NCBI RefSeq assembly: GCF_963675635.1
Contig: NZ_OY776488.1
Coordinates: 347,740 to 411,739, forward strand
Length of the DNA: 64,000 nucleotides
Direction of reading: 5' to 3'
Source: an uncultured Pseudodesulfovibrio sp.
Lineage (GTDB): Bacteria > Desulfobacterota > Desulfovibrionia > Desulfovibrionales > Desulfovibrionaceae
The notes below the pieces were generated by a model that was not told where the DNA came from, searched no databases, and was given only the letters and a program-made list of their open reading frames with translations. The position numbers and the translations under genes were made by a program. Shown piece by piece: positions 36,456 to 45,766 of the stretch; within the stretch, counting starts at the first letter, position 1; each line of letters starts with the position of its first letter.

Positions 36456-36557
36456 TTTTTTTGGGAAAACCTGAGCGATTTTGCCTTGGCGGGGTGGCGG
36501 GATGTTTGGTATGGAGGAGATCCCGACTATTGCTGTTGTTTAAATTAAGGATACTCA

Positions 36558-36950
36558 ATGTCTGAAAGTTACATGGAAAAGGCACTCTTGAAGCTGGCTC
36601 GTCAAATCAATGCTTTTGACGAGGCGTCGCTCATGAGTCTGTGGGAGAAATATTCGGAAAAGGTCCGTCATTTCGAGCCCACCAAACGGTGGGAGGAGTC
36701 CGTACTGGTCTTTAATCTCATCCAGTCTACCCGCCTGAAAAATCAACTTTTCAATTATAATTGGGCGCAGTCTCGTATGCCGGATGCTTCGCCGAACGAA
36801 ATAGATCTGGCGGCTTTGACCGCCCCGGAAAAGCGCGTCACAAATCCCGACTCGGGTTCGCGTATTACAGGTCCGGAGCTTGTCGCCGATGAGCAGAAAA
36901 AGGATCGCAGGGGGAAATTACTGACATTGACCCCGAAAAATACCAAATAA
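36558..36950 (+). CDS. Conserved hypothetical protein upstream of purA
   Basis: A 130-residue soluble protein with a helical N-terminal half (FDEASLMSLWEKYSEKV, WEESVLVFNLIQS) and a polar, probably disordered C-terminus. An AAGGA-type ribosome-binding site precedes the ATG. It lies 110 nt before purA on the same strand. I do not recognise a family. Confidence 0.7.
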   Translation: MSESYMEKALLKLARQINAFDEASLMSLWEKYSEKVRHFEPTKRWEESVLVFNLIQSTRLKNQLFNYNWAQSRMPDASPNEIDLAALTAPEKRVTNPDSGSRITGPELVADEQKKDRRGKLLTLTPKNTK

Positions 36951-37060
36951 CTGCTGTCTCTGTCAGTTGACATATGCCCGCATTTATACTTACGGAAGAT
37001 AACCGTTTGTGCGCGCAATTTACGCCGGTCCGATAAATCCGGCTATTCAAGGAGCAATTC

Positions 37061-38326
37061 ATGGCCAATATAGTGGTTTTCGGTTCCCAGTGGGGGGACG
37101 AGGGAAAAGGCAAGATCGTCGATATGCTCGCCGAGAAGTCGGACGCGATTGTCCGTTTTCAGGGTGGCAACAATGCAGGGCACACCCTTGTCGTCGACGG
37201 AGAGCAGTGCATTCTGCATCTGATCCCTTCCGGCGTACTGCATCCCGGCAAGAAATGCCTTATCGGCAACGGTGTAGTGCTGGACCCGTTTGTTTTCTGT
37301 AAAGAACTGGACAAGCTTGATGCCAAGGGGCTGGATGTTTCAGCTTCCCGCATGATGATCAGTAAAAAGACCCACGTCATTCTGCCGTACCATTGTCAGA
37401 TGGACGCAGCTCGTGAAGCTGCCAAATCTGATGACGGCAAGATCGGCACCACGGGTCGAGGCATCGGTCCTTGTTATGAAGATAAAATGAACCGTTGCGG
37501 TGTCCGCGCCGGGGATTTTGCCGACCCGGAGCTGCTCAAGGCCAAGATTGTCAAGGCACTTGAGGAGAAGAACGTTCTTTTCAAGCACCTGTATGGTGCG
37601 GAGCCCATGGACGCCGAGTCTGTTTTCAATGAGGTTCTGCCTGTGGCTGAGCGACTGACCCCGTATCTGGGTGATGTCTCTACCGCTATTCAGGAAGCAC
37701 AGGGCAACGTCCTTTTTGAAGGTGCTCAGGGTACACATCTGGATATTGATCACGGGACGTATCCGTTCGTGACCTCTTCCAATACGGTGACCGCCAACGC
37801 CGCATCCGGTTCCGGCTGTTCTCCTCGGGATCTGGAGCGTATTATCGCTATCGTCAAAGCCTACACCACTCGTGTCGGCTCTGGTCCGTTCCCCACTGAG
37901 CAGATTAACGCTGACGGTGATTTTCTGCAGGCGCAGGGACATGAATTCGGTGCGACTACCGGGCGCAAGCGTCGTTGCGGCTGGCTTGATCTGGTGGTGC
38001 TGAAGGAGTCTGTTCGTCTGAATGGGCCAACCGAATTGGCCATTACCAAGCTCGATGTGCTGTCCGGTCTGAAAGACATCAAACTCTGCGTTGCCTATGA
38101 CTATAAGGGGGAGCAGGTTGCCTATCCGCCTCAAGAACAGAACGGTATGGCTCATGTTACGCCTGTTTACGAGACTATGCCCGGATGGGATGAGGACATC
38201 ACCGGCGCGCGGAGCTGGGACGACCTTCCGGCCAACGCCGTGGCGTATCTGAAACGGATCGAGGAAATATCCGGTGTTAAAATCGGTATTGTTTCTGTCG
38301 GCCCTGACCGGGTTCAGACCTTTTAA
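37061..38326 (+). CDS. purA: Adenylosuccinate synthetase
   Basis: A 421-residue GTP-dependent enzyme joining IMP and aspartate on the way to [17 protein letters not shown] is the P-loop and catalytic Asp, with [47 protein letters not shown] and [10 protein letters not shown]. Full length. SD AAGGAG. It uses the IMP made by the cyclohydrolase and transformylase encoded nearby. Confidence 0.97.
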   Translation: MANIVVFGSQWGDEGKGKIVDMLAEKSDAIVRFQGGNNAGHTLVVDGEQCILHLIPSGVLHPGKKCLIGNGVVLDPFVFCKELDKLDAKGLDVSASRMMISKKTHVILPYHCQMDAAREAAKSDDGKIGTTGRGIGPCYEDKMNRCGVRAGDFADPELLKAKIVKALEEKNVLFKHLYGAEPMDAESVFNEVLPVAERLTPYLGDVSTAIQEAQGNVLFEGAQGTHLDIDHGTYPFVTSSNTVTANAASGSGCSPRDLERIIAIVKAYTTRVGSGPFPTEQINADGDFLQAQGHEFGATTGRKRRCGWLDLVVLKESVRLNGPTELAITKLDVLSGLKDIKLCVAYDYKGEQVAYPPQEQNGMAHVTPVYETMPGWDEDITGARSWDDLPANAVAYLKRIEEISGVKIGIVSVGPDRVQTF

Positions 38327-38340
38327 TATAGGGGTCGGTA

Positions 38341-39180
38341 ATGTCATTGAATGCTGATCCGCTGGCAGCCCTCGCAGGGCATGAGCATGCGGTGAAACGC
38401 CTTAATGCCATTGCTCATGATCCTCCCCAATCAATAGTTATTGAAGGTGGCGACGCGGACTCCCGCGTCGCCCTCGCCTTGTATTGGGCCATGCGGCTCA
38501 ATTGCGCGTCCGGTTCTGTCCCATGTGGACAGTGCCCGGCCTGTCGGCAGATAGGGGATCTCGCCTTTAATGACCTTCTTTTCTTTGATGGCCGAGAGGG
38601 CCTTATCAAGGTCGATCCGGTACGGCAGTTGCGTTCGACCTGGGGACAGCCGCCCAATGGTGACGGCTATCGTGTGACCATCTTTGCCGAGGCCCAGATG
38701 TTCATGACCGAGGCAGCCAATGCGTTACTCAAGTCTCTTGAGGAACCCCGTCCCGGTAACGTTTTTATTCTTGCTGCCCCACAACGCGAACGGCTGTTGG
38801 AGACGCTGGTCTCCCGTTCCTGGGTTGTGACTCTGGCCTGGCCCGATGTACGGCAGAATTCTCCCGAAGTTACGGAATGGGCACAGGCTCTTGTTTCATT
38901 TTGGAAGACAGGACGCGGCTGGTTTGCACGGACGTCGTCCAAGGGGGCTGTGGACAAGCATCTCGCAATGCAGGTGGTGCTTGGCATGCAACGGGAATTG
39001 CGTGAGGCCATGTCCGGTTCGTGCGGTACTCCCCTTTCAGCGACGCTTGCCAACAATCACGACCTTGTGGAACTCAGGCGTATTGGTCTTGTTCTGGAAA
39101 AGGCTCAAGATGCTCTCAATACGCAAGTGCCCGTCAATCCGGCCATGGTTCTGGATTGGGTTGCAACGAGGATGCGTTAG
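38341..39180 (+). CDS. holB: DNA polymerase III delta' subunit
   Basis: A 279-residue clamp-loader subunit of the AAA+ fold. The zinc module is C-x7-C-x2-C-x2-C (CASGSVPCGQCPAC); the P-loop is degenerate (EGGDADSRVA), as expected for delta', which does not bind ATP; AEAQMFMTEAANALLKSLEEPRPGN is the typical box. The SRC motif reads SRS. It lies 14 nt after purA and 4 nt before the GNAT gene. Confidence 0.88.
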   Translation: MSLNADPLAALAGHEHAVKRLNAIAHDPPQSIVIEGGDADSRVALALYWAMRLNCASGSVPCGQCPACRQIGDLAFNDLLFFDGREGLIKVDPVRQLRSTWGQPPNGDGYRVTIFAEAQMFMTEAANALLKSLEEPRPGNVFILAAPQRERLLETLVSRSWVVTLAWPDVRQNSPEVTEWAQALVSFWKTGRGWFARTSSKGAVDKHLAMQVVLGMQRELREAMSGSCGTPLSATLANNHDLVELRRIGLVLEKAQDALNTQVPVNPAMVLDWVATRMR

Positions 39181-39184
39181 TCCC

Positions 39185-39664
39185 ATGCGTATCATGCCTT
39201 TTTCCGGTCACGACACCGATGCGATTATTGACCTCATTACCACGATTCAGATTAAAGAATTCGGTGTGCAGACGTCCGTAGAACAACAACCGGACCTGAG
39301 AACTATCCCTGATTTCTATCAGCAGGGTGTGGGCAATTTCTGGCTTGCATTCGAGGGTGACGAATTGGTGGGGACCATCGCGCTTTTGGATACCGGAGAT
39401 GGGGTTTGCGCCTTGCGCAAGATGTTTGTGAAAAAAGAGTATCGCGGCAGCGAACGTGGCATCGGCAACGCACTGATGCAAACATTGATTGAGTGGTCAC
39501 GTGAAAGAGGCGTGCGGGAAATATATCTCGGCACTGTTGATGTTTATCATGCTGCCCACCGTTTCTATGAAAAGAGTGGTTTTGTTGAGATCTCCAAAGC
39601 GGAGTTGCCTGAGAGGGTTCCTGTTATGTGCGTGGATGTGAAATACTATCGCTATTCTTTTTGA
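39185..39664 (+). CDS. GNAT-family N-acetyltransferase
   Basis: A 159-residue acetyl-CoA-dependent transferase. The acetyl-CoA-binding loop is VKKEYRGSERGIGNALM, followed by GVREIYLGTVDVYHAAHRFYEKSGF. ATG 39185 is chosen because the longer reading from 38846 overlaps holB in another frame. Substrate unknown; co-transcribed with holB. Confidence 0.9.
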   Translation: MRIMPFSGHDTDAIIDLITTIQIKEFGVQTSVEQQPDLRTIPDFYQQGVGNFWLAFEGDELVGTIALLDTGDGVCALRKMFVKKEYRGSERGIGNALMQTLIEWSRERGVREIYLGTVDVYHAAHRFYEKSGFVEISKAELPERVPVMCVDVKYYRYSF

Positions 39665-39689
39665 TTTTATTTTGTTTGATAAAACAAAG

Positions 39690-39730
39690 AAACCGCCCGA
39701 CCAGTCATGCTGGTCGGGCGGTTTTTTTGT
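39690..39730. terminator. Bidirectional terminator
   Basis: A perfect stem AAACCGCCCGACCAG / CTGGTCGGGCGGTTT with loop TCATG, followed by TTTTTTG. It separates the GNAT gene from the convergent NhaC gene. Confidence 0.93.
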
Positions 39731-39747
39731 TGGTGTTCCGGTCTGCG

Positions 39748-41448
39748 CTATGCGTCGACCTTTTTGCCCAGGAAGCGGACAGCGAGACCTGTGGCGGTAA
39801 TGCCTATGGGCAGTGTGATGTATACGGGGATACCGAGTCCCGCTGGGATATATCCGGCGAAGATGGCGATGAGGGCCACGGTGACAGCATAGGCGAGCTG
39901 CGTCTTGACGTGGTCGATGTGGTCACACGCGGATCCCATTGAGGACAGAATGGTTGTGTCCGAAATGGGGGAGCAGTGGTCACCGAAGATCGCTCCGGTC
40001 AGGACAGCACCGATGTTCAGGATGACGTAGTTCGGGTCGGCCTGGAGTGCGTATGCCAGGGGAATGGCCAGCGGCATGAGGATACCCATGGTACCGTAGG
40101 AGGTTCCGGTTGCAAACGAGATGATGGAACCGAGGATGAATATGATGGATGGCAGCAGGAAGACCGGCAGCGTGTCAGAGAGCACGTTGACCAGATATGT
40201 TGCTGTGCCGAGTTCCTTGATGACGCCAGACAGGGACCAGGCGAGCAGCAGAATGACGGCGGTGATGTTCATGGATTTGACGCCGGTGACCCAGGTTTCG
40301 ATGGCTTCCTTGATGGGCAGGATCTTTCTGAACACGGCCATACCCATGGCGACCATGCTGGCAATGAGTGCAGCCTGGAACAGAACCACGGAGGCATCGG
40401 ATGCACCGAAACAGTCGCGCATGGAAGCGAAGCTGAGTGGGGAGGCGTTGATGGAGTCCAGAAGAGCCTGATCGTCAATGGCGCCATAGCCGTTGAAGTA
40501 GAAGCCGAGGAAGGCTGCCACGATCAACGTGCCGATGGGAATGATTGCATTCCAGATGGAGAGTTTGATGCCATGCACGGGTTCGAGACTGGACGATTCC
40601 TCGGCCGCCATGGGGGTGGCATCGTCAGCAATGACTTTCCCCTGAGTGCGGGCGCGGACTTCTGCTTTATGCATGGGACCGAATTCACGCATGAACCAGA
40701 TGGTGAAAAGGATGAACAGCAGAATGAAGATATTGTAGAAGCGGAAGGGGATGGTTTCGACAAACACGCCGTAGGCGTTGGCGTCAAGGGGGATCATCTG
40801 ATAGCCGTCGCGGATCAGGCCGACTTCATAGGCGACCCATGTGGAAATCAGGGCGATACCGGCGATGGGGGCGGCAGTCGCGTCAATGATGAAGGCGAGT
40901 TTCTCGCGGGAAACCTTCATGCGGTCGGTGACCGGGCGCATGATCGGGCCGACAGTCAGGGAGTTGGCGTAGTCATCGAAGAAGATGAATAGGCCCATGA
41001 GCCATGTGACGAACTGGGAGCTGCGCGGGGTCCGTGCCCGCTTGACCAATGCGTCGGCGATGGCTTTTGCTCCACCCATTTTGGACACCAGAGCGATAAG
41101 GCCGCCGATGGCAAGGCACTGGAGAACGATGCCTGCGTTCCAACTGTCTGCCAGAGAACCGAGCACTTCGCCGGAAAAACGAAGAAAAGCGTTAATAAGA
41201 GCGTGGTAAATGTCCCAGCCTTTGAGGTCGAGCATGAAACAACCGGAGAAAACGCCGAGGAACAGGGAAAGAACGACGTTCTTTGTGATAAAGGCGAGAA
41301 CAATGGCTACCACTGGCGGGATCAGTGTGAGTAGACCAAAAATTTCGGCGTTGGCTGCACCTTTGGATGAATCAGCCGCCATGGCGGGGTCGGCGAGGAA
41401 AGCGACGACAGCGAGGCAGGCTAAAGTAAGAGTCATAAACTTTTTCAT
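39748..41448 (-). CDS. NhaC-family Na+/H+ antiporter
   Basis: A 566-residue inner-membrane protein with about 12 helices. A cleavable-looking N-terminus (MTLTLACLAVVAFLADPAMAADS) precedes the NhaC core (GLIALVSKMGGAKA, FIFFDDYANSLTVGPIMRP, FATGTSYGTMGILMPLAIPLA, GDHCSPISDTTILSSMGSACD). Its close relatives exchange Na+ for H+ or carry organic acids with Na+. Monocistronic. Confidence 0.92.
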   Translation of the reverse strand: MKKFMTLTLACLAVVAFLADPAMAADSSKGAANAEIFGLLTLIPPVVAIVLAFITKNVVLSLFLGVFSGCFMLDLKGWDIYHALINAFLRFSGEVLGSLADSWNAGIVLQCLAIGGLIALVSKMGGAKAIADALVKRARTPRSSQFVTWLMGLFIFFDDYANSLTVGPIMRPVTDRMKVSREKLAFIIDATAAPIAGIALISTWVAYEVGLIRDGYQMIPLDANAYGVFVETIPFRFYNIFILLFILFTIWFMREFGPMHKAEVRARTQGKVIADDATPMAAEESSSLEPVHGIKLSIWNAIIPIGTLIVAAFLGFYFNGYGAIDDQALLDSINASPLSFASMRDCFGASDASVVLFQAALIASMVAMGMAVFRKILPIKEAIETWVTGVKSMNITAVILLLAWSLSGVIKELGTATYLVNVLSDTLPVFLLPSIIFILGSIISFATGTSYGTMGILMPLAIPLAYALQADPNYVILNIGAVLTGAIFGDHCSPISDTTILSSMGSACDHIDHVKTQLAYAVTVALIAIFAGYIPAGLGIPVYITLPIGITATGLAVRFLGKKVDA

Positions 41449-41651
41449 TGAGAATCCTTTCCTTGAAAAGCAGTTAAACAGAAAAACGATCGGGTATTGT
41501 GCGTGTCGACGAAATATTGTTCTTGAAACGCGCGCATTTGTTTAGACTATATAACGAGTTTTGTCGACAATAAGGCCGGTGGGAGTGATTGGTCAGGAAT
41601 GATGGGGGGATAGGAGGGGGCTGTCCTACAGTGCTTTGTAGGGAGTTGAGG

Positions 41652-44600
41652 TTATGACTGAATGATTCTCCTGCACTGGGCCCCTTTGGGCATGAACACC
41701 GATATCTCAAGTGCATCTGTGACCTGCTGGTCAAGTTTCTGTGTCAGAAAGAGTGTCGGGTTGCTGTCGAACATCTGGCCGGGGCGGAGGAATGTCCGAC
41801 AATACATTTCTCCCCAGTTGGTGGCGTAGATGACGGAGGCTTGTTCCACCCGCCTGGTGTCATGCGGGGTGGTCAGGTTGAGAATGAAGAAGGCGCGAGT
41901 GACATGTTCCGGGTTGAGGCCTTCGTTGATATCTCGTTCAAACGTGGTGGCAAAAGGGAAAAAACCATGCAGGGCAGGCATGAGCTTTTGCAGGTCTGTG
42001 ACGGCGATGGGGGCAATGGATCGATCGGCCTGGAGCAGGCTTCTGGGCTGGTATATGCGATTGGCGAGCAGCCATGCAAGAAGTTGAACAGGGTCCAGAC
42101 TGCGATGCAGGGGTTGCAGAGTCTCAACTGATTGTTTGGCCTCAATTGCAGATCCTCCTCGAATAATCCAGACTGGGGCTTTCGTGGAATTCCTGTCAGC
42201 GGAAAAGTGAAGGATGGGGAATCCCGCTCCGGTTGGGTCCATGAACGGAACCCGCATGACTTTATGCGCTTTCTGCGAAAAATTGGCTCCGATACGGCGT
42301 CCCATGCGAGTCAGATCTTCTGCGTTGATATGTGCCTTGGTCATCCCGTCTTCCGAGAGTGTGGACTGGATGCGTTGGTAGGTATCGACCATGTACTGGC
42401 GGACGCGAGACCCCATACTGAGGGATTTTGCAAAGGACCATGATCGGTTGATTCCGGCAATGCGGTCCGGTTCCACATATCCTGTTCCGAACAGGACGGA
42501 AATGAGGCTTTCGTCTTCGGGTCTGGTGGGCAGGTTCATGAAGAACGACACATCCGAAAGGTTTGCCTTGAGTCGGAAGGACTCCTTGAGCAGGGCGGCT
42601 GCGTTGGTTTGGTTTCGTTTGGTGTAATAGTCGTACAGGGTGGAGAACAGAGCTGTGTATGGGTCGGTGTCCAGTTTGCCTCGTCGGTTGCTGACAAGGC
42701 TGTGTTTGATCCGTTCGCAGAGTGGCAGCGATAAGACTCCTGGCGTGGCGTAAGTTTCGAGCAGCCCCAGTTTGAGCACTGATTTGAACGGAGCGTGGAC
42801 TGCCTTGACCATCTGCCATAGGGAACCGCCGAAGTATTCCTCAGGCGGTACCGGGGCGAGATACCCGAAGTCTTCCAGTCGCGGTTTGCCGCACACCGGA
42901 TATCGTCTGGATGCACAGATACAGGCTTCATAAGTTTTCTGGTTAGCACCGGCCGGTGTTATCCACCACGCTAGGTTCTTGCCGGCTATTCTGAGTGCAG
43001 TGCGGTAAAATTCTTCTTTGAGAAGGAGTACCTGAGCCGAACCGGAACTTTCTTCATCCCCGGACAGGAAGCGGTTATCGCGCACGTCGTCCATACGCAT
43101 TGGATAGAAATGTGTTTCCAGGCCGAATTCGCTTTCTGCCCACAGGGCAATGGCTTCCAGTTTACGCTTGAGACCATTCTCCATGGCAATGGTCAAGTCG
43201 CCGTCATAGCACACCCAACAGTCAAAATCGGACTGGGTGGTTTGAGCGACGGTGCCTGTGCTTCCCATGGCATAGATGGCAAGGATGCGTATGTCGGGTG
43301 CTGTTGGGCGAAGCCGGAGCCTGTTCATGTGTTGTCGGGCTAGCTCTATAGAACTGAGCGTTGGGTAGTATCCCCAGACTCGGCATGTCGGTGTTTCTCC
43401 AAAGTTGAACTTTCGCTCGAAATTGTCAGTGTCCAGAAGAAGGGGGAGTATACGGATAAATTCCTGCCGAGTACGCCCCATGGTGGCGAAAGCTCTCGAA
43501 ATCCGCGCGCGATTGTTGTCGAGCATGCGCCGTTCTCGTCGCATAAAAGTCAGTTCCTGCGACCATGCGGTTAAAGCTTTTTGGGCCTGAAATGGGTCGG
43601 TTTCACGTGTTTTCGGGATGGTTCCTTTATCCGCTTCTCTGGCGAACAGAGTCATCTGGCGGATGCGATTGGCCAGAAACAGAGGGTGAGCCGCATCGGA
43701 GTTCTTGATAATTGAGCGGGTTACCGTTGTTCTTGGCATTTCCAGAGAAGCGAGGGTGCAGTCCCTGATGTAAACGGCATGCAAGACCGAGTTGATGAAT
43801 TCCACGCCGCGCAGGTCGTTGCTTATGAACTCGCTGAACGTCAGGTCTATGGCTTCAAACCGGGTCGTGTGTATACTACAGTCGTGAATGGTTGCCCCGG
43901 CAAGAGAGCCTGCGACAAAATCACTCATGCGTATTTTCATGCGCTGGAAAGAGGCGTCACCAAAAGAGCAGTTGCGAAAACGACATTCCAGAAAAGTGCA
44001 GTCGTCAAAGGTCGTGGCAGTAAAGGTGCAATCCGTAAATGTGCATCCGCTGAATGTGGTTTTGGCGAATTGTGTGTCTGTGAAGTCTATGTCCGTGAAG
44101 ACTGCGGCCGTACACTGGCACAGGAAGAAGACTGTGTCGTTTAGTGTGGAACCTGTCATTTTGGTGCGGATGAATCGGGTCTTGGAAAACATGGATCTGC
44201 TGAGTATCAGTCCGGTCAGTTCTCGGCCGTCCAGATCTTCATCTTCGACCTGAGAGCCGGTAAGATCCATATCCCGGATGGTGTGGTGTTTCGGAAGAAT
44301 GAATTCCAGCGTTTTTGGTTTGCTCTTGAAAATCTTTGAAAAGAACCCCTGCTTCGGGCTGGGGATTTCATTTTTGGGATTTGGGGCGACTGCCAACTGA
44401 TGAGGAGGGGCATTCGTATGAAGATGTTGGCCGCGAGGCATACATTGCCGGGTGACGTTGCGGACGAAATCCGGGGCAATGGCTTCCAGCACGCCGAGGG
44501 CTTCCAGGTGTGCGTCCATTTGTCGATCTTCGGGTAAGCTTTGTATGTAGCTGGCATAGCCTGCGGAACCAAGGAGTGGCGCGCGGGAGATAGCACTTTT

Positions 44601-45488
44601 TTGCAGACCCGGCATCTTGGTGCGAACCGAGGCGAGGAGTTTTCCGACCCCTGGATGGTCTTGTGCAATGATGGCGTCGAGACATGCTCCGGCCAGTCCG
44701 TTTGAGGCATCGGAAAGGGTCTTGAAAAGCATGGTCAGTATGGTCTTGTTTCCGGCTTCACCAACCGCAGCTATGGCACGAAGAACCTCTACGTCGACTT
44801 TGATATGTTTGAGCTCAACGGATTTAGCCAGAACTTCACCGTATGAAGCCTCGCCCAGAGCTTTAATAATCAGACATATCTGATGCAGTTCCGCACCTTC
44901 GGTTCCATTGGACAATTTTGTGTTGACCCATCGCCCCAGTAGTCCTCCCATGACAGCCTGTCTGACAGGAAATGCGAGTATTTCTCCTCTTTCGCCCAAT
45001 TCAGCCACAAAGGGTATCAGCTCCATCGGGTCTGTAGCCATGAGCGGTTTGAGTATGCTTTCCAGCCAGGCCAGGGTTTCCTTGTCATTGTCTCCTGGAA
45101 AATCACTCAGCATTTCGTGGGTAATTGCCAGTCTGTCGCGTACGGGCCAGCCAGTGATTTTGGCATCCAGTTTCTGGAGGGAAACTGCCTTGGCGAGGAT
45201 AAAACGACTGGTCATGATACGACCAAAACGACCTGAGTGGACCATGGCCTGCAAACAGTTCTGAATTGTCTGTATGTCGTTGGTCTTTTTTGCTATATCG
45301 TTGAGTGCGAGGACTATTTCTGCACGAAGGGCTGCGTCGTTCTGGAGAGGCTGTGGTGCATGGTCGCACCAACTCATGAATTCAATGGCTAGTCCGCCTA
45401 TGCTCGGACCGTTCGCAAGCATGGAATTGGTAGCGAACTCCCGGATGGCTTGTGCCGTGGTGCGTATGGAATTACGTTTGTCGTCCAT
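41652..45488 (-). CDS. Class I adenylate cyclase fused to helical and pentapeptide repeats
   Basis: A protein of 1278 residues; a longer reading to 45695 lacks a ribosome-binding site, while ATG 45488 has AGGTGG. Residues about 1-400 are helical HEAT/armadillo-like repeats. Residues about 408-596 are pentapeptide repeats (for example CTFTDCTFTATTF), which fold as a beta helix. From about 660 the sequence matches class I adenylate cyclase (CyaA of Enterobacteria): YAMGSTGTVAQ, QSDFDCWVC with the catalytic Asp pair, SAQVLLLKEEFYRTALRIAGK. The enzyme makes cAMP from ATP. E. coli CyaA is 848 residues and has no repeats, so this architecture is expanded. Soluble; no membrane segments. Confidence 0.87.
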   Translation of the reverse strand: MDDKRNSIRTTAQAIREFATNSMLANGPSIGGLAIEFMSWCDHAPQPLQNDAALRAEIVLALNDIAKKTNDIQTIQNCLQAMVHSGRFGRIMTSRFILAKAVSLQKLDAKITGWPVRDRLAITHEMLSDFPGDNDKETLAWLESILKPLMATDPMELIPFVAELGERGEILAFPVRQAVMGGLLGRWVNTKLSNGTEGAELHQICLIIKALGEASYGEVLAKSVELKHIKVDVEVLRAIAAVGEAGNKTILTMLFKTLSDASNGLAGACLDAIIAQDHPGVGKLLASVRTKMPGLQKSAISRAPLLGSAGYASYIQSLPEDRQMDAHLEALGVLEAIAPDFVRNVTRQCMPRGQHLHTNAPPHQLAVAPNPKNEIPSPKQGFFSKIFKSKPKTLEFILPKHHTIRDMDLTGSQVEDEDLDGRELTGLILSRSMFSKTRFIRTKMTGSTLNDTVFFLCQCTAAVFTDIDFTDTQFAKTTFSGCTFTDCTFTATTFDDCTFLECRFRNCSFGDASFQRMKIRMSDFVAGSLAGATIHDCSIHTTRFEAIDLTFSEFISNDLRGVEFINSVLHAVYIRDCTLASLEMPRTTVTRSIIKNSDAAHPLFLANRIRQMTLFAREADKGTIPKTRETDPFQAQKALTAWSQELTFMRRERRMLDNNRARISRAFATMGRTRQEFIRILPLLLDTDNFERKFNFGETPTCRVWGYYPTLSSIELARQHMNRLRLRPTAPDIRILAIYAMGSTGTVAQTTQSDFDCWVCYDGDLTIAMENGLKRKLEAIALWAESEFGLETHFYPMRMDDVRDNRFLSGDEESSGSAQVLLLKEEFYRTALRIAGKNLAWWITPAGANQKTYEACICASRRYPVCGKPRLEDFGYLAPVPPEEYFGGSLWQMVKAVHAPFKSVLKLGLLETYATPGVLSLPLCERIKHSLVSNRRGKLDTDPYTALFSTLYDYYTKRNQTNAAALLKESFRLKANLSDVSFFMNLPTRPEDESLISVLFGTGYVEPDRIAGINRSWSFAKSLSMGSRVRQYMVDTYQRIQSTLSEDGMTKAHINAEDLTRMGRRIGANFSQKAHKVMRVPFMDPTGAGFPILHFSADRNSTKAPVWIIRGGSAIEAKQSVETLQPLHRSLDPVQLLAWLLANRIYQPRSLLQADRSIAPIAVTDLQKLMPALHGFFPFATTFERDINEGLNPEHVTRAFFILNLTTPHDTRRVEQASVIYATNWGEMYCRTFLRPGQMFDSNPTLFLTQKLDQQVTDALEISVFMPKGAQCRRIIQS

Positions 45489-45766
45489 TGAGTAAATACC
45501 ACCTAGTGATGAATATATAATATTGCAGTGATTTGGCTGTGATGTCAAAATAATCGGTGCTGTCAATTCGTGGGGATCTGGAAGATCCCTATCCCGTAAA
45601 GCCCTGTCATTGTCCGCATGCTTGGATAGGGAAGGCCGGGAAGCCGCTGAAACACTCGTTTTAAACCCAAAAAGACTTTGACTCGCATATGACAATGGCC
45701 TATCGTCGCCGACTATTACTAATCACCATAATATAGCATTCAATCAACTTTTCAGGAAAGATACTT

